From: Ananas comosus
Lineage: Eukaryota > Streptophyta > Magnoliopsida > Poales > Bromeliaceae
Direction: 5' to 3'
Length of the DNA: 64,000 nt
Assembly: GCF_001540865.1 (NCBI RefSeq)
Contig: NC_033640.1
Coordinates: 8,699,170-8,763,169, forward strand
Part shown: piece by piece, positions 48,513 through 59,829 of the stretch
How positions within the stretch are numbered: position 1 is the first letter of the stretch
How the letters are laid out: every line of letters begins with the position of its first letter
Made by a program: the position numbers and the translations under genes
The notes under the pieces: generated by a model
What the model was told of the DNA's origin: nothing
The model's input: the letters and a program-made list of their open reading frames with translations, nothing else
Databases searched by the model: none

Positions 48513-51071
48513 NNNNNNNNNNCGTGTCCACATTCCGTTTGTGAAAAATATATTAACGCCTTATCTAAGTTGATCTTGGTTATTTATTTAGTTACAACTA
48601 TTAACTTTTGGTTTTGCGAAATTCCTTGTTCGGATTCATGTTGTTATCCTGCACATTCTGTTGGCTTAATGCTTCATAACAATGTTCGGAAACAAGATTC
48701 TCTAAATTTTCTTTTCCAATGTATTTCGTTTCAGCGATACTCTATCCATCTCATTTGAGAAATTACCATTTTTTTCTTTTTTCTTTTTTCTTTTTTTAAT
48801 CTGAGGGGGAAGTACTTGGAGGCTCATCATGAGCTTGACAAATTTACTATTATTTGAAAATAAGATTCATTCATCATATCTGGTTCGTTATTTGATTTAA
48901 CATTTTATTACCATGCACTTCTCAGTAAGTTTCAGTAAGTTTCACTTTAATGCGCTATGTTTCCGGCTGTTAAGTTGTATTGTTGTGAGGCTGTTGTTTC
49001 GGTTTTCCCCTATCGCTTACCGTCGAACAAAATGTTTATGTTTATGTATAACAGAGTTGAATTCTGAAGCTTTTGTCACGCTATTTCAACACATCAGTGT
49101 CTTTTTGTTCTCTTGTTTTCAGAATAGATGTTCGTGTTGTTACTTGATCCTAATATGAAAAATCAACATCTGATTCAGCTCTCAGATCTGTGATGCTACT
49201 GAAAGGGAGAGAACTCTGGCTATGATAAAGCCGGATGGTTTGTTAGGAAACTACACCGACAAAATAAAGACTATTATTCTGGAATCTGGATTTGGGATCA
49301 TCAAGGAGAGGATGGTGCAACTTGATGATGAGAAAGCTGCACTTTTCTATGCTGAACATTCCGGAAAGAGCTTTTTCCAAAGCCTTGTTAAGTATATGAC
49401 GAGGTAAGTTCCTTTGCAAAACCATATACAGGGATGGAGCTATATTGGGGCTGAGCAAATTTTCATAATTTGCATAATAGTCCTTTTTATATAAAAAATT
49501 TTTAAAATGTATTTTTATTTAATTTTAAAAGTATGATGAGTAATCTGTTTTTTTTTAAAAAAAATTTGGCACTAATATAATGCTCTCTCAACTCTGAGTT
49601 TATTTATTTATTTTTTATTTAGTACCTTCATAACTTCTAATTTTTTTAGATACTTTTTTTATTTAATTAAATTAAAGGTTATATTAAAGTTAATAGTTCT
49701 TTCAACTAATAGTCATTTATTGTCACAATTATATTTAGTAAAAATTAAGAAATTAAATTATTCATTGAATTACTATTAGATTTAATAAATTTCAAAATTA
49801 TTTTAGTGAAATAATATAAATAAATAATTAAAGTTAAGTAAGTATAAAAAAAAAAGGGGTAATGTCTTTTTTACACTAATTATTTAGTCAATATATTTTT
49901 CATCAAAAATTTGACTAGGTAAATTTTGTTTATTTGCTAAAATTTCGATTTGCATGTATTTTTGGCCCCCCTCATAATCGAGTGCTAGCTTCGTCCCTAA
50001 CCATATAATATGGCGATCTTCAGTATGGTATTTCACTGCATAAATGTTTACATCATAATAAATCGACTCGTGTAATGTGTGCGATATGATGTATCAATGT
50101 GGTGATTCAGTACATAGATCCGACCTTTACTTTGACAATGTCGATCACTTAATGAAATTTATCCTTCGCATAATTTTGTGTGGATCTTGTATACTCGCAT
50201 GTTAAAGGACTTCTCTCTGTTGCTTGTTTACTAAATGATTTTGCTGATGTTCAGTGGCCCAGTTTATGTTATGGTTCTGGAAAAGCCTGACGCCGTCTCG
50301 CGATGGCGCGCTTTGATTGGACCAACTGATGCCAGAAAGGCTAAAGTTTCTCATCCTAGCAGGTTAAGAATTTCTCATGTACTTTTGGTTTCATATACCT
50401 ATATGTGTTTGTGCGTGTAAGCATGCCCGTATAAACTTAAATGATGAAAATTTGTCTTATTTCAAGTGTGCGCATATTTTTGCTTTTGATTTGCAGCATT
50501 AGAGCCATGTGCGGGTCGGACTTGGAAAGGAATTGCGTCCATGGTTCTGATTCGCCTCAATCGGCTGCAAGGGAAATCTCATTTTTCTTCGGAGACATCT
50601 CTCCAGGTTCTTTTCTTCTTTTGCCTCTCTCTCTCTCTCTCTCTCTCTCTGTGTCCCTCAATTAGCCATGTTGATGTTGTTCCTGCTGCTCATGTTCCTT
50701 CACCTTAGCGACAACATACGAATTACCAAGATGAAGCATCGATTTGCTCCTTTTTTCGTTCACTTGTGTACTTAATAAGGGAGAAATTATAGCTTGAACC
50801 TGGTTTACAATGACAACCGTAGATCGCCAGAGTATCTGCCATCCATCCCTTCTCTCCTTTAAAACCACATTGTCTGGTGAGTTTTAGACTTCTCGTATAT
50901 ATAAAATAAACGCGGTGAGGATTTTGAGTAAGGAATGGAGAACAGATGAATGCGCTATCTGCGGTCGATACGACAGAAGAGATGTTGGCAATAGTTTATC
51001 CTTTCGGCTGTAGAAAATATTTATTTATTTTTATTTATTTTCCAGCTGTTACAAAGCATGACGAACTTTAG
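47847..51071 (+). CDS. Nucleoside diphosphate kinase, ER type (NDPK5-like), 5 exons
   Basis: NDPKs move the gamma phosphate from one nucleoside triphosphate to another diphosphate via a phosphohistidine. Exons: 47847-47920, 49179-49403, 50255-50362, 50497-50606 and 51046-51071. They give 543 nt, 180 aa. Residues 1-25 form a hydrophobic signal-peptide-like leader (LLIFLLFFG). The core has the substrate lysine in AMIKPDG (K42) and the catalytic histidine in NCVHGSDS (H151). The last exon, only 26 nt, adds AVTKHDEL, an HDEL-type ER-retention signal. Together these predict an ER-lumen enzyme. The closest plant group is NDPK type 5. Exon 2 uses the acceptor GATTCAG|CTCTCAG, since the nearer CTCTCAG breaks the frame. 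Intron 1 spans the 10-N gap, and intron 2 holds a Mutator-like MITE. Confidence 0.88.
48513..48522. other. Assembly gap (10 N) after a poly-A run
   Basis: About 40 A residues (48472-48512) run into the Ns, inside intron 1 of the NDPK gene. The homopolymer probably stopped the assembly. The true gap length is unknown. Confidence 0.95.
49429..49998. mobile_element. Mutator-like MITE in NDPK intron 2, 570 bp
   Basis: The ends CAGGGATGGAGCTA and TAGCTTCGTCCCT are imperfect inverted repeats, flanked by a 9-bp target duplication AACCATATA (49420-49428, 49999-50007). There is no coding frame. Confidence 0.8.
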
Positions 51072-51946
51072 AAGGTTACCGGGAGGCACAAATTCATCTA
51101 AAAAGACAACATCGAAGCAAGCGGCTCGGCTATTTCTCAGGTAGTGCGAACGACCGGTCCATGGAATTCTAGTTACAAGTCATTTATCCGGTGCCCATGG
51201 TTTCCTCCACGCAGGCGCTTGTCGTCGATGGAACTTTATGCGACTTTTAGTTTTTTATTGCCTCGATCGTGTAAGAAAACTCAATATCATCAAATGTTAT
51301 CGGCCAAATTGGGAATTTGAATGCCCTGTAAGTGTACATTTCCTAAATTTAAGGCTGCTTACTATAAAATGTTTCCAGTGTACTTTGAGGGACTCTTTTT
51401 AAGTTTGTTTCCAGTGTATTTTGAAGTACAGTGTTTCAGAACAATGAATCTTAATCATTTCCTGCTGCAACTTACACTTAAAGCTGAAGCCATTGCAGGT
51501 CCAACTAAGCAACAAGAGATCAACTCTTTGACTAGCAGGTTAGCTATGCTAATTGTTGATCTGAGACTCTCCAAGCAAAGGTAAATTTATGACACGGTGA
51601 CGCGTCGCCGCATTACTTTCATCCTAACCGTCCATTCCAACCCATCAAATTACCCTGTTACATCACTCTGAACAGGACTTACTATGTTGTCGATGATCTT
51701 TCCATAACATTGCTCAAAATCAGACGAGTCGACAATTCTTCGCCGCTCCACTCAAAATAAGAAATGGCTCGACAAAATTCGTCCCGAGTGTTATTTCCAT
51801 GTAAATGTATTACGTAATAACTCTGTTACAGTATAATTCAGTCGTCACGATTGTGAACACCCACAAACCCAGTACAAGATTATTGCGCGTGAAAGGTAAA
51901 AAGATCGAAAAGAAAGAAAAGAGATCCGAACAGGCCACAAATCAGC
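51072..51946. other. Space between convergent NDPK and DUF985 genes
   Basis: The two 3' ends face each other, so both 3' UTRs should lie here. 51480-51581 reads LKAEAIAGPTKQQEINSLTSR... and ends at CAAAG|GTAAAT, exon-like but unsupported. It may be chance or an alternative 3' exon. Confidence 0.4.
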
Positions 51947-54746
51947 TCAGCTGGGAAGGACGAGGTAATTGAGGAAGGGTTCTGCGTTGGGAGCGAGAGC
52001 CTTGAGCTCGTCGCGAGTGGCCAGTTGGAAATCCTCGAATTGGAATGCAGGGGCACAGGTGCAGCCTACCAGCGAGTAGTGCAGCTCGGAGTCCCGCTTC
52101 CGAGACTTAACAAGGAGGCTGCCGTCTGACGCAAAGGATTCTACGTCTAAGGTTGGAAACGATCCGAACCACACGTTTGGCGGTACGGTGTATTGCGGCC
52201 GGTGCCCGGCATTGAGATCTGGGCCTAGGACAGTTAGCTCGATGTGACCATCGTCATGTAGCTCAAAGACCTGGATGTACAACACAAGCAGGTAAAAATA
52301 AGTGACTTTTAAGTATACACTACACCTATAAAATCTGAAATTTTCATGTTAGAACCGCAAAAGTGCAGTTTCTTACAGTTCACGATTGAAAGTTGCTTCT
52401 CTGATAGGTAAACATTAAGCACAATAGTAAACATGTAAGAAAACTAAGTTTCTGAAGGGCATTAAGAAATTCGGATAACGGAAGGGGCATAAAGAGATAA
52501 TCATTCACTGGAATATATAAAAGTAATGTGGCTGCCGTTTGATATTAAGTTAGGGTTTCTAACCGTGAGGGGCTCGCCCATGTAATAGTGCCAGGTTTCG
52601 GCACAGGGGATGCGGTGGAGGTGCGAAACACTACCCGACGGCAGCAAGAAGTAAATGGCTGTGCTCACAGGGCGCTCGACCTTATCTGCACAAGTTTTCA
52701 GTTACAAGACTCATCGATTATAAGCACTAGAAAATAACGGGTTTAGATGATTTATCAGTATCGTTGCGTAGGAAAAGACATAACTGAAAACAATATTTCA
52801 GAAAGAAATACCACACATCGTTGGAAATTTACGACGCCATACCACAGGAATATTGGAACACTCTTGCATACATGTATATAGACATATATAAATGCATAGC
52901 AGTATGTGAATATAGGAACTTTAGTTTTCATTTTCACTTTCTATTGAATCGCTTTTCGCAAATTATGATGACAAATAAACAAGGAAGACTCTGTAATTGA
53001 TCCGTTATATACATTGCAAAACCATTTCGCTATTATCATTCAAGATGCAAGAAATAATAAAACCATTTCGCTATTATCATTCAAGATGCAAGAAATAATT
53101 AGTATGGAATGCATCGACAAGTAATGTTTTTTGTATGACATTACTATCAGCCATCCGCCTCTACTAAGCCGAATTTGTAAATTACATATTACATTAATTT
53201 GCAAATATCAAATCAACATTCATCAAGAAAAAGAGAGACTTCAACTGATTCATCCGCAAAAAGCTTCCGCTAGTTTCTTTTCCATGATGACCATATCTCT
53301 ATCGTCAAATGTAATGTACAAAGGTTCCAAGATAGCGTCTTAATGGTTTCTATATCAGAACCATGTCGGTACTTTATTTTGAGAAAATTGGATATTTGAG
53401 ACAAAAATCTAATGCGTGTCAATGCTGTACCAAAACGCTTTTGACAATTTCATGCATTTCAGACACAGCTTTTGACAATTTCATGCGTTTCAGACACAGG
53501 AAAAAACAACAAAAATTTATCATACAAGTCTTTCGCGATGTTCCTTTTCTCTACCTAGATTTCACTCAACTCCACTTTAAAATCGCACAGAGTGAAATCC
53601 AACAATACATAAGGGTGCATCTGAAAAGACTTGTCTGATATAAAGTTTCTCCAAACACAGCTACGATGTTAAAATGAGCTAGTTTTGCCAAAATCTAACT
53701 ATTTGTAAGAACTATATGAATTCTCTCTTTTAAGATTGATAAAAATGTACCGAACTTACTTGAGGTACGAACTATTTTGAGTCGACCACCCAATCTTTCA
53801 AAAATTTAATTTTACTACCCAACATTTCAATTTGTTTGATTTGAATAAATCAACGGTACTTTGACTTCAAAATATGAAAGCGTTATTTATCTTTACAAGT
53901 TATACTCCACTCAATTATTGCAACTATCAATTCATTAAAGTATGCAATTAGCTTAAATTTTGAAATTAAAGTATCATTAACCTACTCAAATCAAACTAAT
54001 TGGAAGGTTGGATTGTAAAATCAAAATTTTGAAAGATTGGATAATCAATTCAAAATGGTCCATAGTTTAGGTAAAGTTCTGTGCATATTTACCTTTAAGA
54101 ATTGATATGCTTACTACTTCCTTGGCGATTTAACTAATGTTAGTCACTCTAAATTGATGGAATATCGATCTATGTCATTAATTACAAAAAAAAAAAAATT
54201 GAAAGATCGGATACCAAATATTAAATTTTATAGTTTAGGAAATTTCAGATGGTTCCGGAGCCTTCAACACAAAGATAAGCTAATGATCATTTCAAAAGGG
54301 ATAAACCCCGAAAATCCTCACACAAATATCATCTCATTGCTTAAATTAATACCTAAAAGACACCAATTATACATATTTCCCGATCTCACTACTCCATCTA
54401 CAATAACAAAAAACGTTTAAAAAAAAAAAAAATCTAACTTTTGTTAGGTTTCTCATCAATTTCTCTAACAACATGGCAAAACCCACAACATCAAATCGCA
54501 AAACCACATAAGAAAACACAAATATTAGCACTGCAGATGGATTTCTCAACCAAAAAATTCGGAAAAAATGGGAAAAAAAGGGGGAAAAAAAAGGAGATTA
54601 CAGTGAGGAGGGAGGAGGGATTTGGGGAGTGTGATGGAGAAATCTCGGAAGGTCTCAGCGAAGAATCCCCCCTCCGGGTGCGGCTTCAAATCCAAGAGCG
54701 ACGCGATCTCCGAAGAGGTCTTCGTATTCGCGGAGCTCCCCATCAT
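51947..54746 (-). CDS. DUF985 cupin-fold protein, 3 exons
   Basis: Minus-strand exons: 54746-54602, 52685-52564 and 52270-51947 (stop TGA 51949-51947). They give 591 nt, 196 aa, near the usual family length. DUF985 (cupin_5, YML079W-like) proteins are small beta-barrels. The biochemical role is unknown in plants. Sequence marks: LLDLKPHPEGGFFAETFRD (about residues 18-36), then the barrel core STAIYFLLPSG...HLHRIPCAETWHYYMGEPL with the histidines and glutamate that line the cupin pocket, and a C-terminal GPDLNAGHRPQYTVPPNVWFG...SLVGCTCAPAFQFEDFQLA. Intron 1 is 1.9 kb. Two tandem ATGs (54746, 54743) begin the frame. A (GA)n run lies in the leader (about 54790-54814). Confidence 0.87.
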
Positions 54747-54849
54747 CTTCGATCTCCTATAACACTTTTAGAGAGAGAAAGAGAGGGGATGAGAGAGAGA
54801 GAGAGAGAGAGAGAGTGATCGCTTGAGCTCTATTGCCATGATGATGATA

Positions 54850-55657
54850 AACAACTCCGCTTCTGGTTGTTGTTGACAAAGAGGTTTTAAAAAGGACCAA
54901 AAAAAGTATGGGGACACCCCTCAACTCTTTCGTTCTTATGAAATGACCCACTCAAACTTTATTTTCCCGTGAAATGAATATAAAAGACAGAAAAATATGT
55001 ACAGAACTTATTTTATTTAAGGTAAACTTTAAATATCTCTCGTGTGGTTCCGTATTTTCTCACTGTAATATCATGTGGTTTAAAATGTATTAATTTAGTA
55101 CGATGTGATTTTTTTTTTTCATCAGCTTTTTTGTTTACATTTCGTTAAATATCCCACCTAGATTTATTAAATATTTACTTTAGTACCTTTTAGATTTAAC
55201 CTTATCGCTTATTTAACAAAAAAATTAGTTGAGGAGATAATAAAAAAATAAAATAAAATCACGGAGTATTAAATTAATACACTTTAAACCATAAGGTACT
55301 AAAATAAAAAAATACGAAACCATAAAAGATGATATTTGAAATTTTTTCTAAAATTTCAGAAGTGTACTAACTAAATATATAAAAATAACTAAATATATAA
55401 AAATAATTACACGTTACAATACTATTTCAATACTATTACATTAGCAACACCACTTTATATTGTAGAACATAGTTACGATAATTTAAAAGTTTTGAATTAT
55501 AAATTATAATAAATTAAAATTTAAGAACTAAATTAAAATTTAAGAACTAAAATATTACGCGGCTCACAATTTGAGGACCACCAATGTTATTAAGCCAAAA
55601 TTAATTGGAATGAGTTCCTCTATATGCTCATTTATTTTTGATACTATGCATATATAT
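54850..55657. other. Intergenic upstream of DUF985
   Basis: AT-rich with repeated CATATGAGCAC-free, low-complexity stretches. Short local duplications occur (AACTAAATATATAAAAATA twice near 55370). No gene is seen. Confidence 0.35.
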
Positions 55658-57513
55658 TGTGATATCCCTAGTGTTTAGCAGGAGAGGCTTGTCGACAGCT
55701 CTGGAGAGTGTGGGGACAAATCCGAGTCACGTTGGCGCGAAGTAGACGCAAAACGGACTCAGCAGAGACGCGAGAGCAGGATTTGGCATTTGAAATCTGC
55801 AAATAGCAGATTTTCTGCTTATTGTACCGGTACAGCATCAGGGGTGTACCGGTACACATTTTGTACCGGTACAGTATCGGAGGTGTATCCGTACACTTTG
55901 CCTGTTTCCGCGCAGCTACTCTCGGGTTGTCATTTGTACCGGTACAGATGCCCGTGTACCGGTACACCAGGATAGGTGAGAGGGCAAATGAGTCATTTCT
56001 CACCTTGTTTGTGTCACCCACTCCTCTCCACTGCGTATATGTTTGTAGAGGGTTAGAGAGATGGATTTTTATGGCTTCTTCACCTCTCTCTCTCTCTAAC
56101 ATCGGCCGAGCAAGGAGGAGCTCGGGTGGAGTTGATTTGTCGCTGACGTCGCGCCGCAGAGCCGTTCGAGCACACGAGCGTTGTGGTGGCTGCGTTGGGA
56201 GGCCAAGCGAGCGTGTGATTCCACTGTTTCGACGTCGCGCTGGTGCCGGTTTAGCGTTTCGAGGTGGGTTTATCATTGGATTCTACTCCTAATATCTCGT
56301 TGTCGGCATGTATATTTTGGTGGATGCATTTCACGTGTAAATAGCTCGAATTCTTGATCTTTCATGTTGTGGACATCTAAACTGAATTTGGGAGCTTAGT
56401 TTTATTATGGATAAATTATACATGTTGGACTTGGATATGACATAGGAGAAAATCAGCGTTATGGATCTGTCACCTGTTTACACTACCAGATTTAGCTCTA
56501 GGAGCCGTTATGATTTTTGTATCGCCGCAGTATCAGTGTGATGGATACCCCAGATAGTGTAGTTTACTGTTACGCTCGTGCTGGGTGCCGAGCCTATTTT
56601 TACAGTAAAGTTTAGACTGTTCCGGACTGTTGGATGCCGTCGGGATTGACGGTGGACCCGAATTGCCGTTTTGGCATCAGATTGTGCCGAGGACACGTGA
56701 CTTGTGGTTGGTAGACCAGTTTGACCTTGTATACTTGACTATAGCCTGTGAGAGCCTGATTGAGCTCGACAGAGATACGCTTGCATACTCGATTGGGTAG
56801 CTCCCACGAGTGCCACTCCAGAGTAGGGCTTTGTACTTTTGCGTTGGTGTCCTTGTGTCCTGGTTGGGCTTGCTCTCCACTAACTACCCAGCGTGGTGGT
56901 TGTTAGTGTAGTTTCGACAGACGGGACGGGTGTATCACAGTTTCTGGTAAGATTGGGTCAGGATTTACTTTCACTACAGTGGTTAGTGTAGAGCATGATA
57001 GAGTAGTGACATATAGCTGTAGATTGCTTTCCAGCTTTCCCTACTATCTTTACTTTTTTCTATAGACTTAGTGGGTGGACCGATGATGTTGAGGGCGGCA
57101 CCCACTGAGGACTACTTGTTTTTACAGTAGTTCTCATGCCCAGTTGTTCCTTTCCGTTTTGCAGAGCCATCGTCGTCGGCTGCTGCTGATCCTGATCGTG
57201 GCAAGGGTATCGCGAGTTAGAACCCTACCAGACGAGCCAGAGCTAGTGGAGTACCTGCTACAGATAGTTGTAATTTTTGGTTCATTACATACTGATGTTA
57301 TACCTCGCTGGAGCGAGTGTTTTTGTACCAGGATACTGTATATGTACTGATCCATGTTTATTATATCCTCATGTTTTATTTCACTAGCAACTCTATACTA
57401 CTGGTTGTAGTTTACAGATACAGTTACAGCTTTGTTTCGTATACAAGAAAATTTTTTTTGTATACGGCAGATTTGTCGGCGTGCCCAGAAAATATGATAT
57501 CCGGGGCGTGACA
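55658..57513 (+). mobile_element. Solo LTR, 1856 bp, gypsy-like
   Basis: It starts TGTGATATCCCTAGTG and ends GATATCCGGGGCGTGACA, flanked by a 5-bp target duplication TATAT (55653-55657, 57514-57518). No internal region or second LTR follows in this contig, so it is a solo LTR. The ending GGGGCGTGACA and the length suit Ty3/gypsy chromovirus-type LTRs, but the family is inferred. Near the left end it carries five perfect TGTACCGGTACA palindromes. Confidence 0.85.
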
Positions 57514-57847
57514 TATATGTTATGGTGAGTTAAATAGTAAAAAATTATTTTCAATCAAAATTTTTGCTAATAATAATTTGAATTATCTCAGAACTGACAA
57601 GTGAATCTTCGAATTTCTAATAAATAATGTTCAAAATGTTACAAAATTTAGTTTCCGGTAACTTCAAATACTCTCAACGTCATCAATAGCTATAAGTCAA
57701 ATATTCTATAAATAAAAATAAAGTAAATGTGGACAAGACCTTTCAATTTTCACTCACAATATTGGAGAAATAGAGCCAGGTCGAGGCAACAATTTCTCCC
57801 CCATTTAGGAGGAAAAGTTGACAAATTTGGACAGGTATTGATGGGAC

Positions 57848-57882
<35 letters not shown>
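57848..57882. repeat. (TTA)n microsatellite, in three related places
   Basis: About 11 units here, fewer at 60110-60138 and again near 61986-62012, each in the same context (GGACTTATTATT ... GATTCTCTTGACTTTGTAG). The first two are overlap copies, and the third belongs to the diverged duplication. Confidence 0.85.
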
Positions 57883-58221
57883 GATTATTGATTCTCTTGA
57901 CTTTGTAGCTCGTCCAGAAGCTCTATTTGGTTCGGAAATTAGTAGGAACTAGTTATACCGTGGATATGTGCAAGTATGGATTTTTATAGGAACAAAAGTA
58001 TTTTTTTGTTTGGGTGAAATTGTGAGTATAAGCTGGAACTAGAAAAATTGCTTTTGGATGATTTTTGGGAATAAGAGGAATAGTTAGTAGTTATAAATAG
58101 AAAATAATAATATTACCCCTATAATTAAAATTATATTTTTACATTTTAAATATATAATTTTAAATTAAAGTCCTAAAGTTTTAAGTTTTAAATTTTAAAA
58201 TTAAATTTTAAATTTTCAATA

Positions 58222-58222
58222 N
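58222..58222. other. Single-N contig join with overlapping ends
   Basis: The right contig starts GATAGGTGAGAGGG, as at 55971, and runs parallel to the left contig up to about 57918/60180. The last 300 bp of the left contig (57919-58221) has no match on the right and begins TTTGGTTCGGAAATT, perhaps a haplotype-specific insertion. Confidence 0.8.
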
Positions 58223-59776
58223 GATAGGTGAGAGGGCAAATGAGTCATTTCTCACCTTGTTTGTGTCACCCACTCCTCTCCACTGCGTATATGTTTGTAG
58301 AGGGTTAGAGAGATGGATTTTTATGGTTTCTTCACCTCTCTCTCTCTCTAGCATCGGCCGAGCAAGGAGGAGCTCGGGTGGAGTTGATTCGTCGCCGACG
58401 TCGCGCCGCAGAGCCGTTCGAGCACACGAGCGTTGTGGTGGCTGCGTTGGGAGGCCGAGCGAGCGTGTGATTCCACCGTTTCGACATCGCGCCGCTGCCG
58501 GTTTAGCGTTTCGAGGTGGGTTTATCATCGGATTCTACTCCTAATATCTCGTTGTCGGCATGTATATTTTGGTGGATGCATTTCACGTGTAAATAGCTCG
58601 AATTCTTGATCTTTCATGTTGTGGACATCTAAACTTAATTTGGGAGCTTAGTTTTATTATGGATAAATTATACATGTTGGACTTGGATATGACATAGAAG
58701 AAAATCAGCGTTATGGATTTGTCACATGTTTACATTACCAGATTTAGCTCTAGGAGCCGTTATGATTTTTGTATCGCCGCAGTATCAGTGTGGTGGATAC
58801 CCCAGGTAGTGTAGTTTACTGTTACGCTCGTGCTGGGATGCCGAGCCTATTTTTATAGTAGAGTTTAGACTGTTCCGGACTGTTGGATGTCGTCGGGATT
58901 GACGGTGGACCCGAATTGCCGTTTTGGCATCAGATTGTGCCGAGGGCACGTGACTTGTGGTTGGTAGACCAGTTTGACCCTGTGTACTTGACTATAGCCT
59001 GTGAGAGCCTGATTGAGCTCGACAGAGATACATTTGCATACTCGGTTGGGTAGCTCCCACGAGTGCCACTCCGGAGTCGGGTTTTGTGCTTTTGCGTTGG
59101 TGTCGTTGTGTCCTGGTTGGACTTGCTCTCCACTAACTACCCAGCGTGGTGGTTGTTAGTGTAGTTTCGACAGGCGGGACGGGTGTATCACAGTCCCTGG
59201 TGAGATTGGATCAGGATTTACTTTCACTACAGTTGGTTAGTGTAAAGCATGATAGAGTAGTGGCATGTAGCTGTAGATTGCTTTCCAGCTTTTCCTACTA
59301 TCTTTACTTCTTTCTGTAGACTTAGTAGGTGGACCAATGATATTGAGGGCAGCACCCACTGAGGACTAATTGTTTTTACAGTAGTTCTCACGCCCAGTTG
59401 TTCCTTTCCGTTTTGCAGAGCCATCGTCATCGGCTGCTGCTGATCCTGATCGTGGCAAGGGCGTCGCGAGTTAGAGCCCTATCAGACGAGCCAGAGCTAG
59501 TAGAGTACCTGCTACAGGTAGTTGTAGTTTTTGGTTCATTACATACTAATGTTATACCTCGCTGGAGCGAATGTTTTTGTACCAGGATACTGTATATGTA
59601 CTGATCCATGTTTATTATATACTCATGTTTTATTTTCCTAGCAGCTCTATACTACTAATTGTAGTGTTGTATTATTATAGGTACAGTTACAGCTTTATTT
59701 GGTATACAGGAAAATTTTTTTTGTATATGGCGGATTTGTCGGCGTGCCCAGGAAACGTGATATCCGGGGCGTGACA
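58223..59776 (+). mobile_element. Second copy of the solo LTR, 5'-cut by the contig edge
   Basis: It matches 55971-57513 with scattered differences, ends in the same GGGGCGTGACA, and is followed by the same TATAT and flank. The first 313 bp, including the palindrome cluster, are absent because the contig starts inside the LTR. It is most likely the same insertion on the other haplotype. Confidence 0.82.
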
Positions 59777-59829
59777 TATATGTTATGGTGAGTTAAATAG
59801 TAAAAAATTATTTTCAATCAAAATTTCTG

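Noticed and set aside
51321..51584. 87-codon frame ending LTSRLAMLIVDLRLSKQR
   Set aside because: The end looks exon-like and is followed by GTAAAT, but no partner exon is found and it follows the complete NDPK stop. Kept only as a note on the interval.
55668..56292. Frames of 150-200 codons in the solo LTR
   Set aside because: They lie wholly inside an LTR and translate palindromes and low-complexity sequence. No retroelement domain is present.
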